Source of the DNA: Galbitalea sp. SE-J8
GTDB taxonomy: Bacteria; Actinomycetota; Actinomycetes; Actinomycetales; Microbacteriaceae
Direction of reading: 5' to 3'
DNA: 64,000 bases
Assembly: GCF_030345695.1 (NCBI RefSeq)
Contig: NZ_JAUASV010000005.1
Coordinates: forward strand, 1-64,000
Shown: one piece after another, positions 23,619-31,933 of the stretch
Position numbering within the stretch: position 1 is the stretch's first letter
How the letters are laid out: every line of letters starts with the position of its first letter
Notes under the pieces: model-generated
Databases searched by the model: none
What the model was told of the DNA's origin: nothing
What the model saw: only the letters and a program-made list of their open reading frames with translations
Made by a program: the position numbers and the translations under genes

Positions 23619-24254
23619 GTGCCCGCATCCCGCCTCCACCTCGTGCGGCACGGCGAGGTCGACAATCCCACGCGCGTGCTCTACGGGCGCATCCCGGGGT
23701 TCCACCTCTCCGCGCTCGGTCGCGAGATGGCCCGGTCGGCCGCCGACGCCTTCGCCGGCGAGCCCATCACGCGGCTCTATGCGAGCCCGCTCGAGCGGGC
23801 GCAGGAGTCCGCCGCTCCGTGGGCCGCGATGACGGGACTGCCGATCCGCACCGAGCCGCGGATCATCGAGCCGCACAACGACTTCGAGGGCACGCGCGTG
23901 CGCTTCCCCGAGGTGCTGAAGACCCCGGCGAACTGGTGGCGCGTGCGCAACCCGCTGCGCCCGTCCTGGGGCGAGGCCTACACGAGCATCGTCACCCGCA
24001 TGGAGGCGGCGATGCGCGCGGCGTGGGACGAGGCGGATGACGGCGAGGTCGCCATGGTCAGCCACCAGCTGCCGATCTGGATCGTCGCGCTGCACGCCCA
24101 GGGCCGCCCGCTGTTCCACGACGCGCGCAAGCGCCGCTGCTCGCTGTCGAGCGTGACGAGCTTCGAGCTGCGCGACGGCCGGTTCCGCGAGGTCGGCTAC
24201 CGCGACCCGGCGGCCGACCTGCTCGCCCGCTCCATCGACCTCGGGGCCGTGTGA
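23619..24254 (+). CDS. Histidine phosphatase (phosphoglycerate mutase-like) family protein
   Basis: A 211-residue branch-1 histidine phosphatase. [11 protein letters not shown] carries the catalytic R-H-G near residues 9-11, [12 protein letters not shown] the second Arg, E-P-H-N-D-F-E-G the acid, and [11 protein letters not shown] the second catalytic His. In Actinobacteria this gene commonly starts the cytochrome c maturation operon, as here: the ResA-like gene overlaps its stop. Substrate is unknown. The GTG at 23619 is six bases after TACAAT (predicted leaderless). Confidence 0.9.
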   Translation: MPASRLHLVRHGEVDNPTRVLYGRIPGFHLSALGREMARSAADAFAGEPITRLYASPLERAQESAAPWAAMTGLPIRTEPRIIEPHNDFEGTRVRFPEVLKTPANWWRVRNPLRPSWGEAYTSIVTRMEAAMRAAWDEADDGEVAMVSHQLPIWIVALHAQGRPLFHDARKRRCSLSSVTSFELRDGRFREVGYRDPAADLLARSIDLGAV

Positions 24255-24315
24255 TGCCGGGCCGTGTGATGCGGGGCCGTGTGATGCGGGGCCGTGTGAT
24301 GCCGGGCCGTGTGAC
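24247..24315 (+). repeat. 15-bp tandem repeats that multiply the start codons of the ResA-like gene
   Basis: GTGTGAT recurs at 24249, 24264, 24279 and 24294 in units of 15 bp (for example GCCGTGTGATGCGGG), with a diverged fifth copy (GTGTGACGC). Each unit carries the phosphatase-type TGA stop in one frame and GTG-ATG, two possible starts, in the next gene's frame. Confidence 0.92.
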
Positions 24316-24916
24316 GCACCGCAATCCGACGCGGCGAGGTCTGGCGGCGCTCGCCGCAGCATCCGTTCTGCTCGTCGGACTGACGGCGTGCACGAGCACG
24401 GACGGCGTGGCGACGACCGCCAACGACGCGAACGCCGGGTACACGGGCACCGGCTCGGAGTTCTACGCGCCGGGCGACCGCCGGGCGCCCGCGGACTTCC
24501 GCGCGACGGCGATGACGGATGGCGCCTCCGTCGACACCTCGGCGCTGCGCGGCAAGGTCGTGGTGCTCAACTTCTGGTACGCCACCTGCCCGCCGTGCCG
24601 CACGGAGGCGGGGCTGCTCGACACGGTCGCCGGCTCCTACCCGAGCGACCGGGTGGTGTTCGTCGGGGTCAACACGCGCGACGACGTCGCCTCGGCGCAG
24701 GCCTTCGAGAGAAAGTTCGACGTGCCGTACGCGAGCGTGCTCGACGCGGACACCGGCGACGCGCAGCTCGCGTACGCGGGCGTCGTGCCGCCCAACTCCA
24801 CCCCCGCGACGCTCGTGCTCGACAAGCGGGGCCGTGTCGCGGCGCGCATCCTCGGCGGGATCGAGTCGGCCGCGGAGCTCGGCGGCTACATCGACGCCGC
24901 GCTCGAGGAGCAGTGA
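24251..24916 (+). CDS. ResA/TlpA-like thiol-disulfide oxidoreductase lipoprotein
   Basis: A membrane-anchored thioredoxin-fold protein that reduces apocytochrome c cysteines for haem attachment, outside the membrane. A lipobox LVGLTAC (Cys about 47) follows a hydrophobic signal. The redoxin fold shows GKVVVLNFWYATCPPCRTEA with active site CPPC, and TPATLVLDKRG with the cis-Pro. Length from the first GTG is 221 residues; however, GTG-ATG start pairs recur every 15 bases in tandem repeats, so the true N-terminus could be any of the four (24251, 24266, 24281 or 24296). The CcdA gene starts on its stop codon (TGATG). Confidence 0.9.
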   Translation: MMPGRVMRGRVMRGRVMPGRVTHRNPTRRGLAALAAASVLLVGLTACTSTDGVATTANDANAGYTGTGSEFYAPGDRRAPADFRATAMTDGASVDTSALRGKVVVLNFWYATCPPCRTEAGLLDTVAGSYPSDRVVFVGVNTRDDVASAQAFERKFDVPYASVLDADTGDAQLAYAGVVPPNSTPATLVLDKRGRVAARILGGIESAAELGGYIDAALEEQ

Positions 24917-25665
24917 TGCCCGACCTCGGAGCGCTCGTCGGCAACGGACAGCTCTACCTCGCCGTGCCGATCGCGCTGATCGCGGGGCTCACCGCGTTCC
25001 TCAGCCCGTGCATCCTGCCGCTCGTGCCGGGCTACCTCGGCTACGTCGGCGGTGCGACCACGAGCTCGGGCGCGCCGTCCAGGCGCCGGCTCGTCGGCGG
25101 CGTCGGCCTGTTCGTGCTCGGCTTCACGCTCGTGTTCACGGTCACGGTCACGGCGTTCAGCGTCATCGGCACCGCCGGCGCCTGGATCACGGTGCACCGC
25201 GACGCGATCACGCGCGTCGCGGGCGTGCTCGTCATCGTGCTCGGGCTCGTGTTCATCGGGCAGTTCACGTTCCTGCAGCGCACGATCAAGCCGAGCTGGG
25301 CGCCGCGGGCCGGCCTCGCGGGCGCACCGCTGCTCGGCATCGTGTTCGGGCTCGGCTGGACGCCGTGCGTCGGACCCGCCCTCACCGCGATCATCGCGGT
25401 CGCGGCATCGAGCGGATACGCCTGGCAGGGCATCGTGCTCGGCGTCGCGTTCTCGATCGGCCTCGGCATCCCGTTCCTGCTCGCGGCGCTCGGCTTCGGC
25501 TGGTTCGCGACCTCCACCCGGTTCATCAGGCGCCACATCCGTGTCGTCAACATCATCGGCGGCGCTCTGCTCGTCGTGATCGGCGCGCTCATGGTGTCGG
25601 GCGTCTGGAACCACCTCATGCTCGCCCTCGGGGCGGTGATCCTCGATTTCACTCCGGCCGTCTGA
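24916..25665 (+). CDS. ccdA: Cytochrome c biogenesis thiol transporter CcdA
   Basis: A 249-residue, six-helix membrane protein that carries reducing power from cytoplasmic thioredoxin to the ResA-like protein. The two conserved cysteines are in GLTAFLSPCILPLVPGYLGY and VFGLGWTPCVGPALTAIIA, each followed by the typical Pro. Its ATG overlaps the preceding stop (TGATG), so it is translated with ResA. The ResB frame continues without a real gap. Confidence 0.95.
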   Translation: MPDLGALVGNGQLYLAVPIALIAGLTAFLSPCILPLVPGYLGYVGGATTSSGAPSRRRLVGGVGLFVLGFTLVFTVTVTAFSVIGTAGAWITVHRDAITRVAGVLVIVLGLVFIGQFTFLQRTIKPSWAPRAGLAGAPLLGIVFGLGWTPCVGPALTAIIAVAASSGYAWQGIVLGVAFSIGLGIPFLLAALGFGWFATSTRFIRRHIRVVNIIGGALLVVIGALMVSGVWNHLMLALGAVILDFTPAV

Positions 25666-25717
25666 CCACTTCGACACGCCCGAGCCCGAACCGGCGCCGG
25701 CCGGCACGCGCCTCGGG

Positions 25718-27262
25718 GTGCTCGGCTGGCTGCGCTTCTTCTGGCGCCAGCTCACGAGCATGCGCACGGCGCTCGTGCTGCTGCTGCTGCTCGCGCTCGC
25801 CGCGGTGCCGGGCTCGCTCGTGCCGCAGCGCTCCGCCGATCCGAACGGCGTCGTGCTGTACCGGTCCGAGCACCCGGACGCCTTCCGCGTGCTCGACTTC
25901 TTCCAGGTGTTCGACACGTACACGTCGGCCTGGTTCAGCGCGATCTACCTGCTGCTGTTCGTCTCGCTCATCGGCTGCGTGCTGCCGCGCGCGAAGCACC
26001 ACATCGAGCAGCTGCGCTCGCGCCCGCCGCGCACGCCCTCGCGGCTGACCCGGATGGCGGGCTACCGCGAGACCTCGACGACGACGGATGCCGCATCCGC
26101 TCTCGACGCCGCGGCGCGCGTGCTGCGCCGCGCCGGCTATCGCGTGGAGCGGTTCGGACCGGCCCCCGCCGGCGCGGGGGCCGGGGCGGGCGGCAGCGTG
26201 AGCGCCGAGCGCGGCTACCTGCGCGAGACCGGCAACCTCGTGTTCCACCTCGCGCTCATCGGCGTGCTCGTCGCGGTCGCCATCGGCGGCGCGTACGGCT
26301 TCACCGGTCAGCGGCTCGTCGTCGTCGGGTCGAAGTTCGTGAACACGCGCGGCGACTACGACTCGCTGAGCGCGGGCCGGCTCGTGAACGCCGACTCGCT
26401 CACGCCCTACCGTCTGACGCTCGACCGGTTCGACGTGACGTACGAGACGGCGAACCAGCACGCGATCGGCCAGGCCACCGACTACACGGCGCACCTGACG
26501 ACGACGATCGACGGCACCGAGTCGAAGCGCACCGTCAAGGTCAACGAGCCGCTCGACATCGGCGGCACCGCGGTGTACCTGCTCGGCAACGGCTACGCGC
26601 CGGTCATCACCGTGCGCGACCCGCAGGGCCAGGTCGTCTACTCGCAGGCGGTGCCGTTCCTGCCGACCGACACCGACCTCACCTCAACGGGCGTCGTGAA
26701 GATCCCGGACGGGCTCGCCGACCAGGTCGGCTTCGAGGGGCTGTTCTACCCGACCGTCGGCACGAGCGGGGTCGGCGGAGCGCGCACGTCGACGTTCCCC
26801 GCGCTCGACGATCCGCTGCTGTCGCTCAACGTGTACACCGGGGACCTCGGGCTCGACGACGGCATCCCGCGCTCGGTCTACCAGCTCGACGTGTCGAAGA
26901 TGACCGAGGTCGCCGGTCGCGGGACGGACGTGCCCGGCATCGAGCTCGGCCTCGGCGAGACCGCCGACCTGCCGAACGGGCTCGGCACCATCTCGCTCGA
27001 CTCGGTGAAGCGCTACGTGTCGCTCGACATCCACCACGATCCGGCACAGCTGTGGGTCGGCGGCTTCGCGGTGCTCGTCGTGCTCGGCCTGCTCACCGGC
27101 CTGTTCATCCCGCGTCGCCGGGTCTGGATCGCGGCGACCGAGACGGATGACGGCACGCGGCTCGAGTACGCCGGCCTCGCCCGCGGTGAGGATCCGGGCC
27201 TCGACGCGGCGATCGCCGACGTCGCGAAGCGTCACGCCGCCGCGCTGCGGCCGACGGCATGA
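25718..27262 (+). CDS. resB: Cytochrome c biogenesis protein ResB
   Basis: A 514-residue component of system II haem ligation, working with CcsB on the outer face of the membrane. It opens WLRFFWRQLTSMRTALVLLL and VPGSLVPQR (the ResB signature), has TM segments near 15-40, 75-95 and 185-205, a large extracytoplasmic domain, and a last TM near 455 (GGFAVLVVLGLLTGLFIPRR). The only standard start is the GTG at 25718, but the frame upstream is open to 25640 and reads SDHFDTPEPEPAPAGTRLG, similar to the family N-terminus. Translation may begin earlier at a non-standard codon (ATT at 25646). It lies directly after ccdA. Confidence 0.92.
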   Translation: MLGWLRFFWRQLTSMRTALVLLLLLALAAVPGSLVPQRSADPNGVVLYRSEHPDAFRVLDFFQVFDTYTSAWFSAIYLLLFVSLIGCVLPRAKHHIEQLRSRPPRTPSRLTRMAGYRETSTTTDAASALDAAARVLRRAGYRVERFGPAPAGAGAGAGGSVSAERGYLRETGNLVFHLALIGVLVAVAIGGAYGFTGQRLVVVGSKFVNTRGDYDSLSAGRLVNADSLTPYRLTLDRFDVTYETANQHAIGQATDYTAHLTTTIDGTESKRTVKVNEPLDIGGTAVYLLGNGYAPVITVRDPQGQVVYSQAVPFLPTDTDLTSTGVVKIPDGLADQVGFEGLFYPTVGTSGVGGARTSTFPALDDPLLSLNVYTGDLGLDDGIPRSVYQLDVSKMTEVAGRGTDVPGIELGLGETADLPNGLGTISLDSVKRYVSLDIHHDPAQLWVGGFAVLVVLGLLTGLFIPRRRVWIAATETDDGTRLEYAGLARGEDPGLDAAIADVAKRHAAALRPTA

Positions 27263-27489
27263 TCTGCACCCGGCGACCGCTCGGCGCACCGTTCGGCTCG
27301 ACGCCGGGCCCGAACAGGAACAGACCCCGCGGTCCCGCGCCCGACGCGGGCGGCGGTGCACACCGGCTCCGCACCGCGCACCGCACGACCCTCGCGACCC
27401 GAGGGTCGACAACGTGACCGCCCGGCACCGCGGGCGCAGGCCACGGCCGTCTCAGCCGGCGAGCGGTGCGGACCGCCTAGTCTTATGCC

Positions 27490-28470
27490 GTGACCGAGGT
27501 GCTGGAGGACTATTCGCTCATCGCCGTGTACGCGGCGATGGCGATCTATACGCTCGCGTTCATCGCGTACACCGTCGATCTCGCGAAGCGGTCCGCGCCC
27601 GCGGCCGCCGTCGGCGGGGCGGGCGCGGCGAACGCGGCGAACGCCCGCGCGGTCGGCGGGCGCGCGACGGCGCTGCTCGAGCGGCTGGCGACCGACGCAC
27701 CGCCCGCCGAGGGCGCCCCGCCGGCGGCGAGCGCCGCGCAGCGCACCGCGACCGCCCTCGTGGTCATCGGCTGGGTGCTGCAGGTCACGGCCGACGTGCT
27801 CCGCGGACTCGCCGCCGGCCGCGTGCCCTGGGCGAACCTGTACGAGTTCACGCTCACCGCGACGGCGATCGCCATGGGCGTCTACCTGATCTTCGGGCTG
27901 TTCCAGCCCATCCGTTTCCTGGGGGCGTACATCACGGGCATCGTGCTCGTGCTGCTCGGCCTCGCGACCGTCAACTTCTACGTGCCGGTGACGCCGCTGC
28001 CGCCGCCGCTGCAGTCGTACTGGCTCGTCATCCACGTCTTCGTCGCGAGCCTCGGCACCGGCATCTTCGCGATCGGGGCCGGACTCTCGATCGCGCAGCT
28101 GCTGCAGGCGCGGCGCGAGTCGCGCGGCACGGGCCTCGGCTTCCTCGCGACGCTGCCGGGCTCGACGAGCCTGGAGAACCTCGCCTACCGCGTCATCCTC
28201 GTCGGTTTCGTGTTCTGGACCTTCACCCTCATCGCCGGCGCCATCTGGGCCGACCACGCCTGGGGCCGTTACTGGGGCTGGGACACGAAGGAGGTCTGGA
28301 CGTTCATCATCTGGGTCGTGTTCGCCGGCTACATCCACGCCCGGGCGACACGCGGATGGCGCGGCAGCCGGTCCGCGGTCCTCGCGATCATCGGGTTCGG
28401 CGCCGTCATCTTCAACTTCACGATCGTGAACCTGTTCTTCAAGGGGCTGCACTCGTACTCCGGCCTGTGA
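27490..28470 (+). CDS. ccsB: Cytochrome c biogenesis protein CcsB (haem handling)
   Basis: A 326-residue polytopic membrane protein, partner of ResB in the system II cytochrome c synthase. The haem-binding WWD-type motif appears as WGRYWGWDTKEVWTFIIW near residue 260, and conserved histidines lie in V-I-H-V-F-V-A and W-A-D-H-A. Unlike ResB it has its own signals: TAGTCT (27478-27483) lies six bases before the GTG, predicting a leaderless mRNA, after a 227-bp GC-rich gap that has no gene. Its 3' end, including the stop, is repeated (CGTACTCCGGCC, 28454 and 28473). Confidence 0.94.
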   Translation: MTEVLEDYSLIAVYAAMAIYTLAFIAYTVDLAKRSAPAAAVGGAGAANAANARAVGGRATALLERLATDAPPAEGAPPAASAAQRTATALVVIGWVLQVTADVLRGLAAGRVPWANLYEFTLTATAIAMGVYLIFGLFQPIRFLGAYITGIVLVLLGLATVNFYVPVTPLPPPLQSYWLVIHVFVASLGTGIFAIGAGLSIAQLLQARRESRGTGLGFLATLPGSTSLENLAYRVILVGFVFWTFTLIAGAIWADHAWGRYWGWDTKEVWTFIIWVVFAGYIHARATRGWRGSRSAVLAIIGFGAVIFNFTIVNLFFKGLHSYSGL

Positions 28471-28539
28471 TCCGTACTCCGGCCCGTGATGGGCGACGCG
28501 GCGGGTGACCCCCGGCCGGGGCACGATTTCCGTTGCGGC

Positions 28540-28556
28540 GTTACCGAAACGTTAAC
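28540..28556 (+). promoter_or_regulatory. Direct repeat GTTACC-N5-GTTAAC upstream of the CHAP hydrolase gene
   Basis: GTTACC (28540-28545) and GTTAAC (28551-28556) are spaced 11 bp apart, one helical turn, in an AT-richer patch 106 bases before the start. MtrA-type response regulators of Actinobacteria bind direct repeats of GTTAC-like words upstream of cell-wall hydrolase genes, so this is a plausible MtrA site. Confidence 0.45.
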
Positions 28557-28661
28557 AATGTCGCCGCACGGGGAGACATCGCGCACGCGATCACGTACGG
28601 TGGTCGGGTTGCCCGACCCGCGCTGGACGGCCCGGGGGCACCACAACCCGAAGGATCCACC

Positions 28662-29585
28662 ATGGTCGATGTGCTGACGCCCGGTACCGGGCCAGCGTCG
28701 ACCGACCCCTTCCCGACCCGCCGATCGCTGCGGGAGCACGCCGCCTCGAGCACGGCCCGCACGCGCACGGATGCCGCTCCCGCGGTGCCGCGGGCGCCCG
28801 CATCCGTCGACGCGCGACCCGCGCTCCCACCGGTGTCGGCGCGCCCGGCCCGCCCGTTGCGGCGCCCGTCGGCGCAGCGCCCGTCGGTGCAGCGCCGGCT
28901 CGCGGGGGTGCTCGCGGTGCTCGTCATCCCGGGCATCGTCGCCGGGACCTCGATCCCGTCGTTCGCGATCGCCAACGCGAGCGGAGCGTCCGACCACTAC
29001 GTCGCCGCCGACGCGCAGGACGGGATCGTCGTCGCCGACGACGCCACGGGCGCGACCGCCGCTCGTGCCGACTTCGACGCGACGAGCGAGCAGGACCTCC
29101 GGGACGCGCGCGCCGCCTTGCGGGCCAGACTGTTCCCGCGGTCCGCCGCGGCGTCCGACGGCGGGTTCAGCACGGTCGACGGGCCGCGTGCCCCCGGTGA
29201 CGACTACCCGTGGCGCAACTCCGGCGGTCTCTCGCCGCTCGGCTACGTCATCCGCCAGTGCACCGACTTCGTGGCCTGGCGCCTGAACCAGGATGCCGGC
29301 AGCAAGGGCGGCGACTACAAGCTCGTCTGGTCGGTCATGACCCCGGGCGGCGGCAGCGCGTCGCAGTGGGCGAGCCAGTGGAAGCGCAACGGCTGGAAGA
29401 CGTCGCACACGCCCGTGCGGGGAGCGGTCGCCTGGTTCTACGGCAACCACGTCGCCTACGTGAAGAGCGTCGCCGGCGACCAGGTGAACCTCGAGGAGTA
29501 CAACTGGGGCGGCGACGGCGCGTACCACACGCGCACGATCGACGTCTCGGATGTCGCGCTGTTCCTGTACCCGCCGCCCGTCTGA
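28662..29585 (+). CDS. Secreted CHAP-domain peptidoglycan amidohydrolase
   Basis: A 307-residue exported protein. After a long 75-residue Ala/Pro/Arg-rich cytoplasmic leader comes a membrane segment (LAGVLAVLVIPGIVAGTSIP), then a Ser/Asp/Ala-rich linker, then a CHAP domain (about 195-307). The catalytic Cys is in VIRQCTDFVAWRLNQ and the His in GNHVAYVKSV, followed by VNLEEYNWGG. CHAP enzymes cut peptide bonds in peptidoglycan during growth or division. The ATG at 28662 was chosen because it follows the promoter-like region and an AAGGATCC ribosome binding site. The unusually long pre-signal leader resembles Rpf-type proteins. Confidence 0.88.
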   Translation: MVDVLTPGTGPASTDPFPTRRSLREHAASSTARTRTDAAPAVPRAPASVDARPALPPVSARPARPLRRPSAQRPSVQRRLAGVLAVLVIPGIVAGTSIPSFAIANASGASDHYVAADAQDGIVVADDATGATAARADFDATSEQDLRDARAALRARLFPRSAAASDGGFSTVDGPRAPGDDYPWRNSGGLSPLGYVIRQCTDFVAWRLNQDAGSKGGDYKLVWSVMTPGGGSASQWASQWKRNGWKTSHTPVRGAVAWFYGNHVAYVKSVAGDQVNLEEYNWGGDGAYHTRTIDVSDVALFLYPPPV

Positions 29586-29593
29586 CCGGGGCA

Positions 29594-29650
29594 CCGGCTG
29601 CGTAATGCGGCGGCTGCGTAGTGCGGCTGCGTGGTGCGGCTGGGCGGCGC
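29594..29650. repeat. Short tandem repeats in the CHAP/menC convergent gap
   Basis: CGGCTGCGTAATG, CGGCTGCGTAGTG (29611), CGGCTGCGTGGTG (29624) and a partial CGGCTGGG (29637) follow one another at 13-16-bp spacing, filling the gap between the two stop codons. Confidence 0.75.
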
Positions 29651-29652
29651 GG

Positions 29653-30651
29653 CTAGGTCGTGACCGTGGCGGCGCCGAACGCGAGCCCGTAGCAGCGCGA
29701 GAGCCGCGCCCGCCAGTGCGCCTCGCGCTCGGGGGCGGCCCGGAGGCGGTCGAGCGCCGCCGGATCCACCTCGACCGCGCCGACCGGCAGCGCGCCGTCG
29801 ATCGGGACGAGCGGATGCCGTGCCACGTCATCCGTCAAGAGCGCGACGGTCGCGAGGCCGCAGTCGAACTCGAGGGCGGGCAGCGCGGCCGCGAGACGCA
29901 CGCCCGCGGCGATGCCGACGCTCGTCTCCAGGGCGCTCGAGACGACGACGGGCAGGCCGGTGCGCTCGACGAGATCGAGCACGCGGCGAGCGCCGCCGAG
30001 CGGCTGCACCTTGACGACGAGCAGGTCGGCGGCGCCCGCGCGGGCGACCTCGAGCGGATCCTCGGCCTTGCGCACGCTCTCGTCGGCGGCGATCGGGATC
30101 GCGAGGTCCGCGATCCGCTCGCGCAGCTCGGCGAGCTCGCCGATCGTCGCGCACGGCTGCTCGGCGTACTCGAGGTCGGCGGTGGACAGGGCGCGCAGCG
30201 CGTGCTCCGCCTCGTCGACGGTCCACGCGGCGTTCGCGTCGACCCGGATGCGGCCCTCCGGCCCCAGCGCGGCGCGCGTCGCGCGCACGCGGGCCACGTC
30301 ATCCGTGAGCGTGGTGCCGGGATCGGCGACCTTGACCTTGACGGTGCGGCAGCCGGGGAACCGGGCGAGCACCGCCCCGACGTCGCCGGGGTCGACGACC
30401 GGCAGGGTGGCGTTGACCCGGATCCTCTCGCGCAGTGCCGGGGGAGCGGCGCTCCAGCCCGCCTCGACCGCCGCGCGCAGCCAGTGCGCCGCCTCGGCGT
30501 CGTCGTACTCCAGGAACGGCGAGAACTCGGTCCAGCCGTGCGGGCCCTCGACGAGCAGCGCCTCGCGCACGTCGATGCCGCGGAACCGCCGGCGCAGCGG
30601 AATGCTGACGATGCGCGCGCCGTCGAGCAGCTCGTCGAGCGAGGGGATCAC
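29653..30651 (-). CDS. menC: o-Succinylbenzoate synthase
   Basis: A 332-residue enolase-superfamily enzyme that dehydrates SHCHC to o-succinylbenzoate (menaquinone pathway). The second-strand Lys pair is in TVKVKVADPG (K-x-K), metal ligands are Asp in RIRVDANAAW, Glu in YAEQPC and Asp in PIAADESV, and the general-base Lys is in LLVVKVQPLGG. The actinobacterial short form lacks a clear capping N-terminus beyond LDGARIVSIPLRRRFRG. The GTG at 30651 was chosen because upstream frame residues are promoter-like; CAGACT lies six bases before it. It is divergent from menB, sharing a 103-bp gap rich in TCGTCGAACG/CGATCGACGA words. Confidence 0.93.
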   Translation of the reverse strand: MIPSLDELLDGARIVSIPLRRRFRGIDVREALLVEGPHGWTEFSPFLEYDDAEAAHWLRAAVEAGWSAAPPALRERIRVNATLPVVDPGDVGAVLARFPGCRTVKVKVADPGTTLTDDVARVRATRAALGPEGRIRVDANAAWTVDEAEHALRALSTADLEYAEQPCATIGELAELRERIADLAIPIAADESVRKAEDPLEVARAGAADLLVVKVQPLGGARRVLDLVERTGLPVVVSSALETSVGIAAGVRLAAALPALEFDCGLATVALLTDDVARHPLVPIDGALPVGAVEVDPAALDRLRAAPEREAHWRARLSRCYGLAFGAATVTT

Positions 30652-30754
30652 GCGCCCAGTCTGCCCGCCCGGGGGCCGTGTTCTTCGTCGAACGACGCAC
30701 GTCGTGCGATGGGTTGCGTCGATCGACGAATACGACGGCCCGTAGGCTGAGGGC

Positions 30755-31642
30755 ATGGCCGTGTCCGAGCTGTTCGACGAGGCGCTCTGGCGCGCGGTTC
30801 CCGGGTTCGAGGACCTCACGGATGTCACCTACCACCTCGACGTCGACGGCCGCGTCGCGCGCATCGCGTTCGATCGGCCGGAGGTGCGCAACGCGTTCCG
30901 TCCGCGGACCGTCGACGAGCTGTACCGCGCGCTCGACGACGCCCGGCAGAACCCGCGCGTCGGCGTCGTGCTGCTCACCGGCAACGGGCCGAGCCCGAAG
31001 GACGGCGGCTGGGCGTTCTGCTCCGGCGGCGACCAGCGCATGCGCGGGCGGGACGGCTACAAGTACGCCGACGGGGAGGGCCCGGGCCTCGGGCGCCTGC
31101 ACATCCTGGAGGTGCAGCGCCTCATCCGCTTCATGCCGAAGGTCGTGATCGCGGTGATCCCCGGCTGGGCGGCGGGCGGCGGGCACTCGCTGTACGTCGT
31201 CGCCGACCTCGCGATCGCGAGCGCCGAGCACGCCCGTTTCAAGCAGACGGATGCCGACGTCGGCTCGTTCGACGCCGGCTACGGAAGCGCGTACTTCGCG
31301 CGCCAGGTCGGGCAGAAGGTCGCGCGCGAGATCTTCTTCCTCGCCGAGACGTACGACGCGCAGCGTGCCTACGAGATCGGCGCGATCAACCGGGTGGTGC
31401 CGCACGTCGAGCTCGAGGCGAGCGCGTACGCGATGGCGCAGACGATCCTCGGCAAGTCGCCGACGGCCATCCGCATGCTCAAGTTCGCGTTCAACGCCGT
31501 CGACGACGGGCTCGTCGGCCAGCAGGTGTTCGCGGGGGAGGCGACGCGGCTCGCCTACGGCACGGACGAGGCGGTGGAGGGGCGCGACGCGTTCCTCGAG
31601 AAGCGGGCGCCCGACTGGGGGGCCTTCCCCTGGCAGTACTGA
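30755..31642 (+). CDS. menB: 1,4-Dihydroxy-2-naphthoyl-CoA synthase
   Basis: This 295-residue crotonase-fold enzyme cyclises o-succinylbenzoyl-CoA. Conserved parts are RIAFDRPEVRNAFRPRTVDE, the oxyanion-hole region FCSGGDQRMRG, VIAVIPGWAAGGGHSLYVV, the active-site QTDADVGSFDAGYGSAYFAR (D-x-x-S-F-D-x-G-x-G) and the C-terminal EGRDAFLEKRAPDW. TAGGCT (30743-30748) lies six bases before the ATG (predicted leaderless). It is followed by a large palindromic repeat cluster and converges on the membrane-module genes. Confidence 0.97.
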   Translation: MAVSELFDEALWRAVPGFEDLTDVTYHLDVDGRVARIAFDRPEVRNAFRPRTVDELYRALDDARQNPRVGVVLLTGNGPSPKDGGWAFCSGGDQRMRGRDGYKYADGEGPGLGRLHILEVQRLIRFMPKVVIAVIPGWAAGGGHSLYVVADLAIASAEHARFKQTDADVGSFDAGYGSAYFARQVGQKVAREIFFLAETYDAQRAYEIGAINRVVPHVELEASAYAMAQTILGKSPTAIRMLKFAFNAVDDGLVGQQVFAGEATRLAYGTDEAVEGRDAFLEKRAPDWGAFPWQY

Positions 31643-31659
31643 GCCCGCCCGCCCGCCCG

Positions 31660-31925
31660 CCCGCTGGTCGAGGAGCCTGCGAGCGCAGCGAGCCGGCGTC
31701 TCGAGACCATTCGCCGGGCCGTTGGTCGAGGAGCCTGCGAGCGCAGCGAGCCGGCGTCTCGAGACCATTCGCCTGTCGGAGGGGATCCGTGGTGGTCTCG
31801 AGACGCGGGCGACTGCGTCGCGCGCTCCTCGACCAGCGAGGGAGGTGGTCTCGAGACGCGGGCGACTGCGTCGCGCGCTCCTCGACCAGCGAGCGGGGCG
31901 CGCGCTCCTCGACCAGCGAGCGGGG
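31660..31925. repeat. Five-unit cluster of the dispersed palindromic repeat
   Basis: Two forward copies (CTGGTCGAGGAGCCTGCGAG...GGCGTCTCGAGACCATTCG, about 31661 and 31721), two reverse copies (GTGGTCTCGAGACGCGGGCG...GCTCCTCGACCAGCGAG, about 31792 and 31847) and truncated units follow. The inner stems differ between sub-types (GCGAGCGCAGCGAGC versus GCGACTGCGTCGCGC) but each pairs internally. This fills the whole convergent gap between menB and the membrane-module gene. Confidence 0.88.
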
Positions 31926-31933
31926 CGCGGAGG

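Noticed and set aside
27263-27489. Possible gene or riboswitch between resB and ccsB
   Set aside because: Only GC-rich, low-complexity sequence; no reading frame or conserved structure that I can support.
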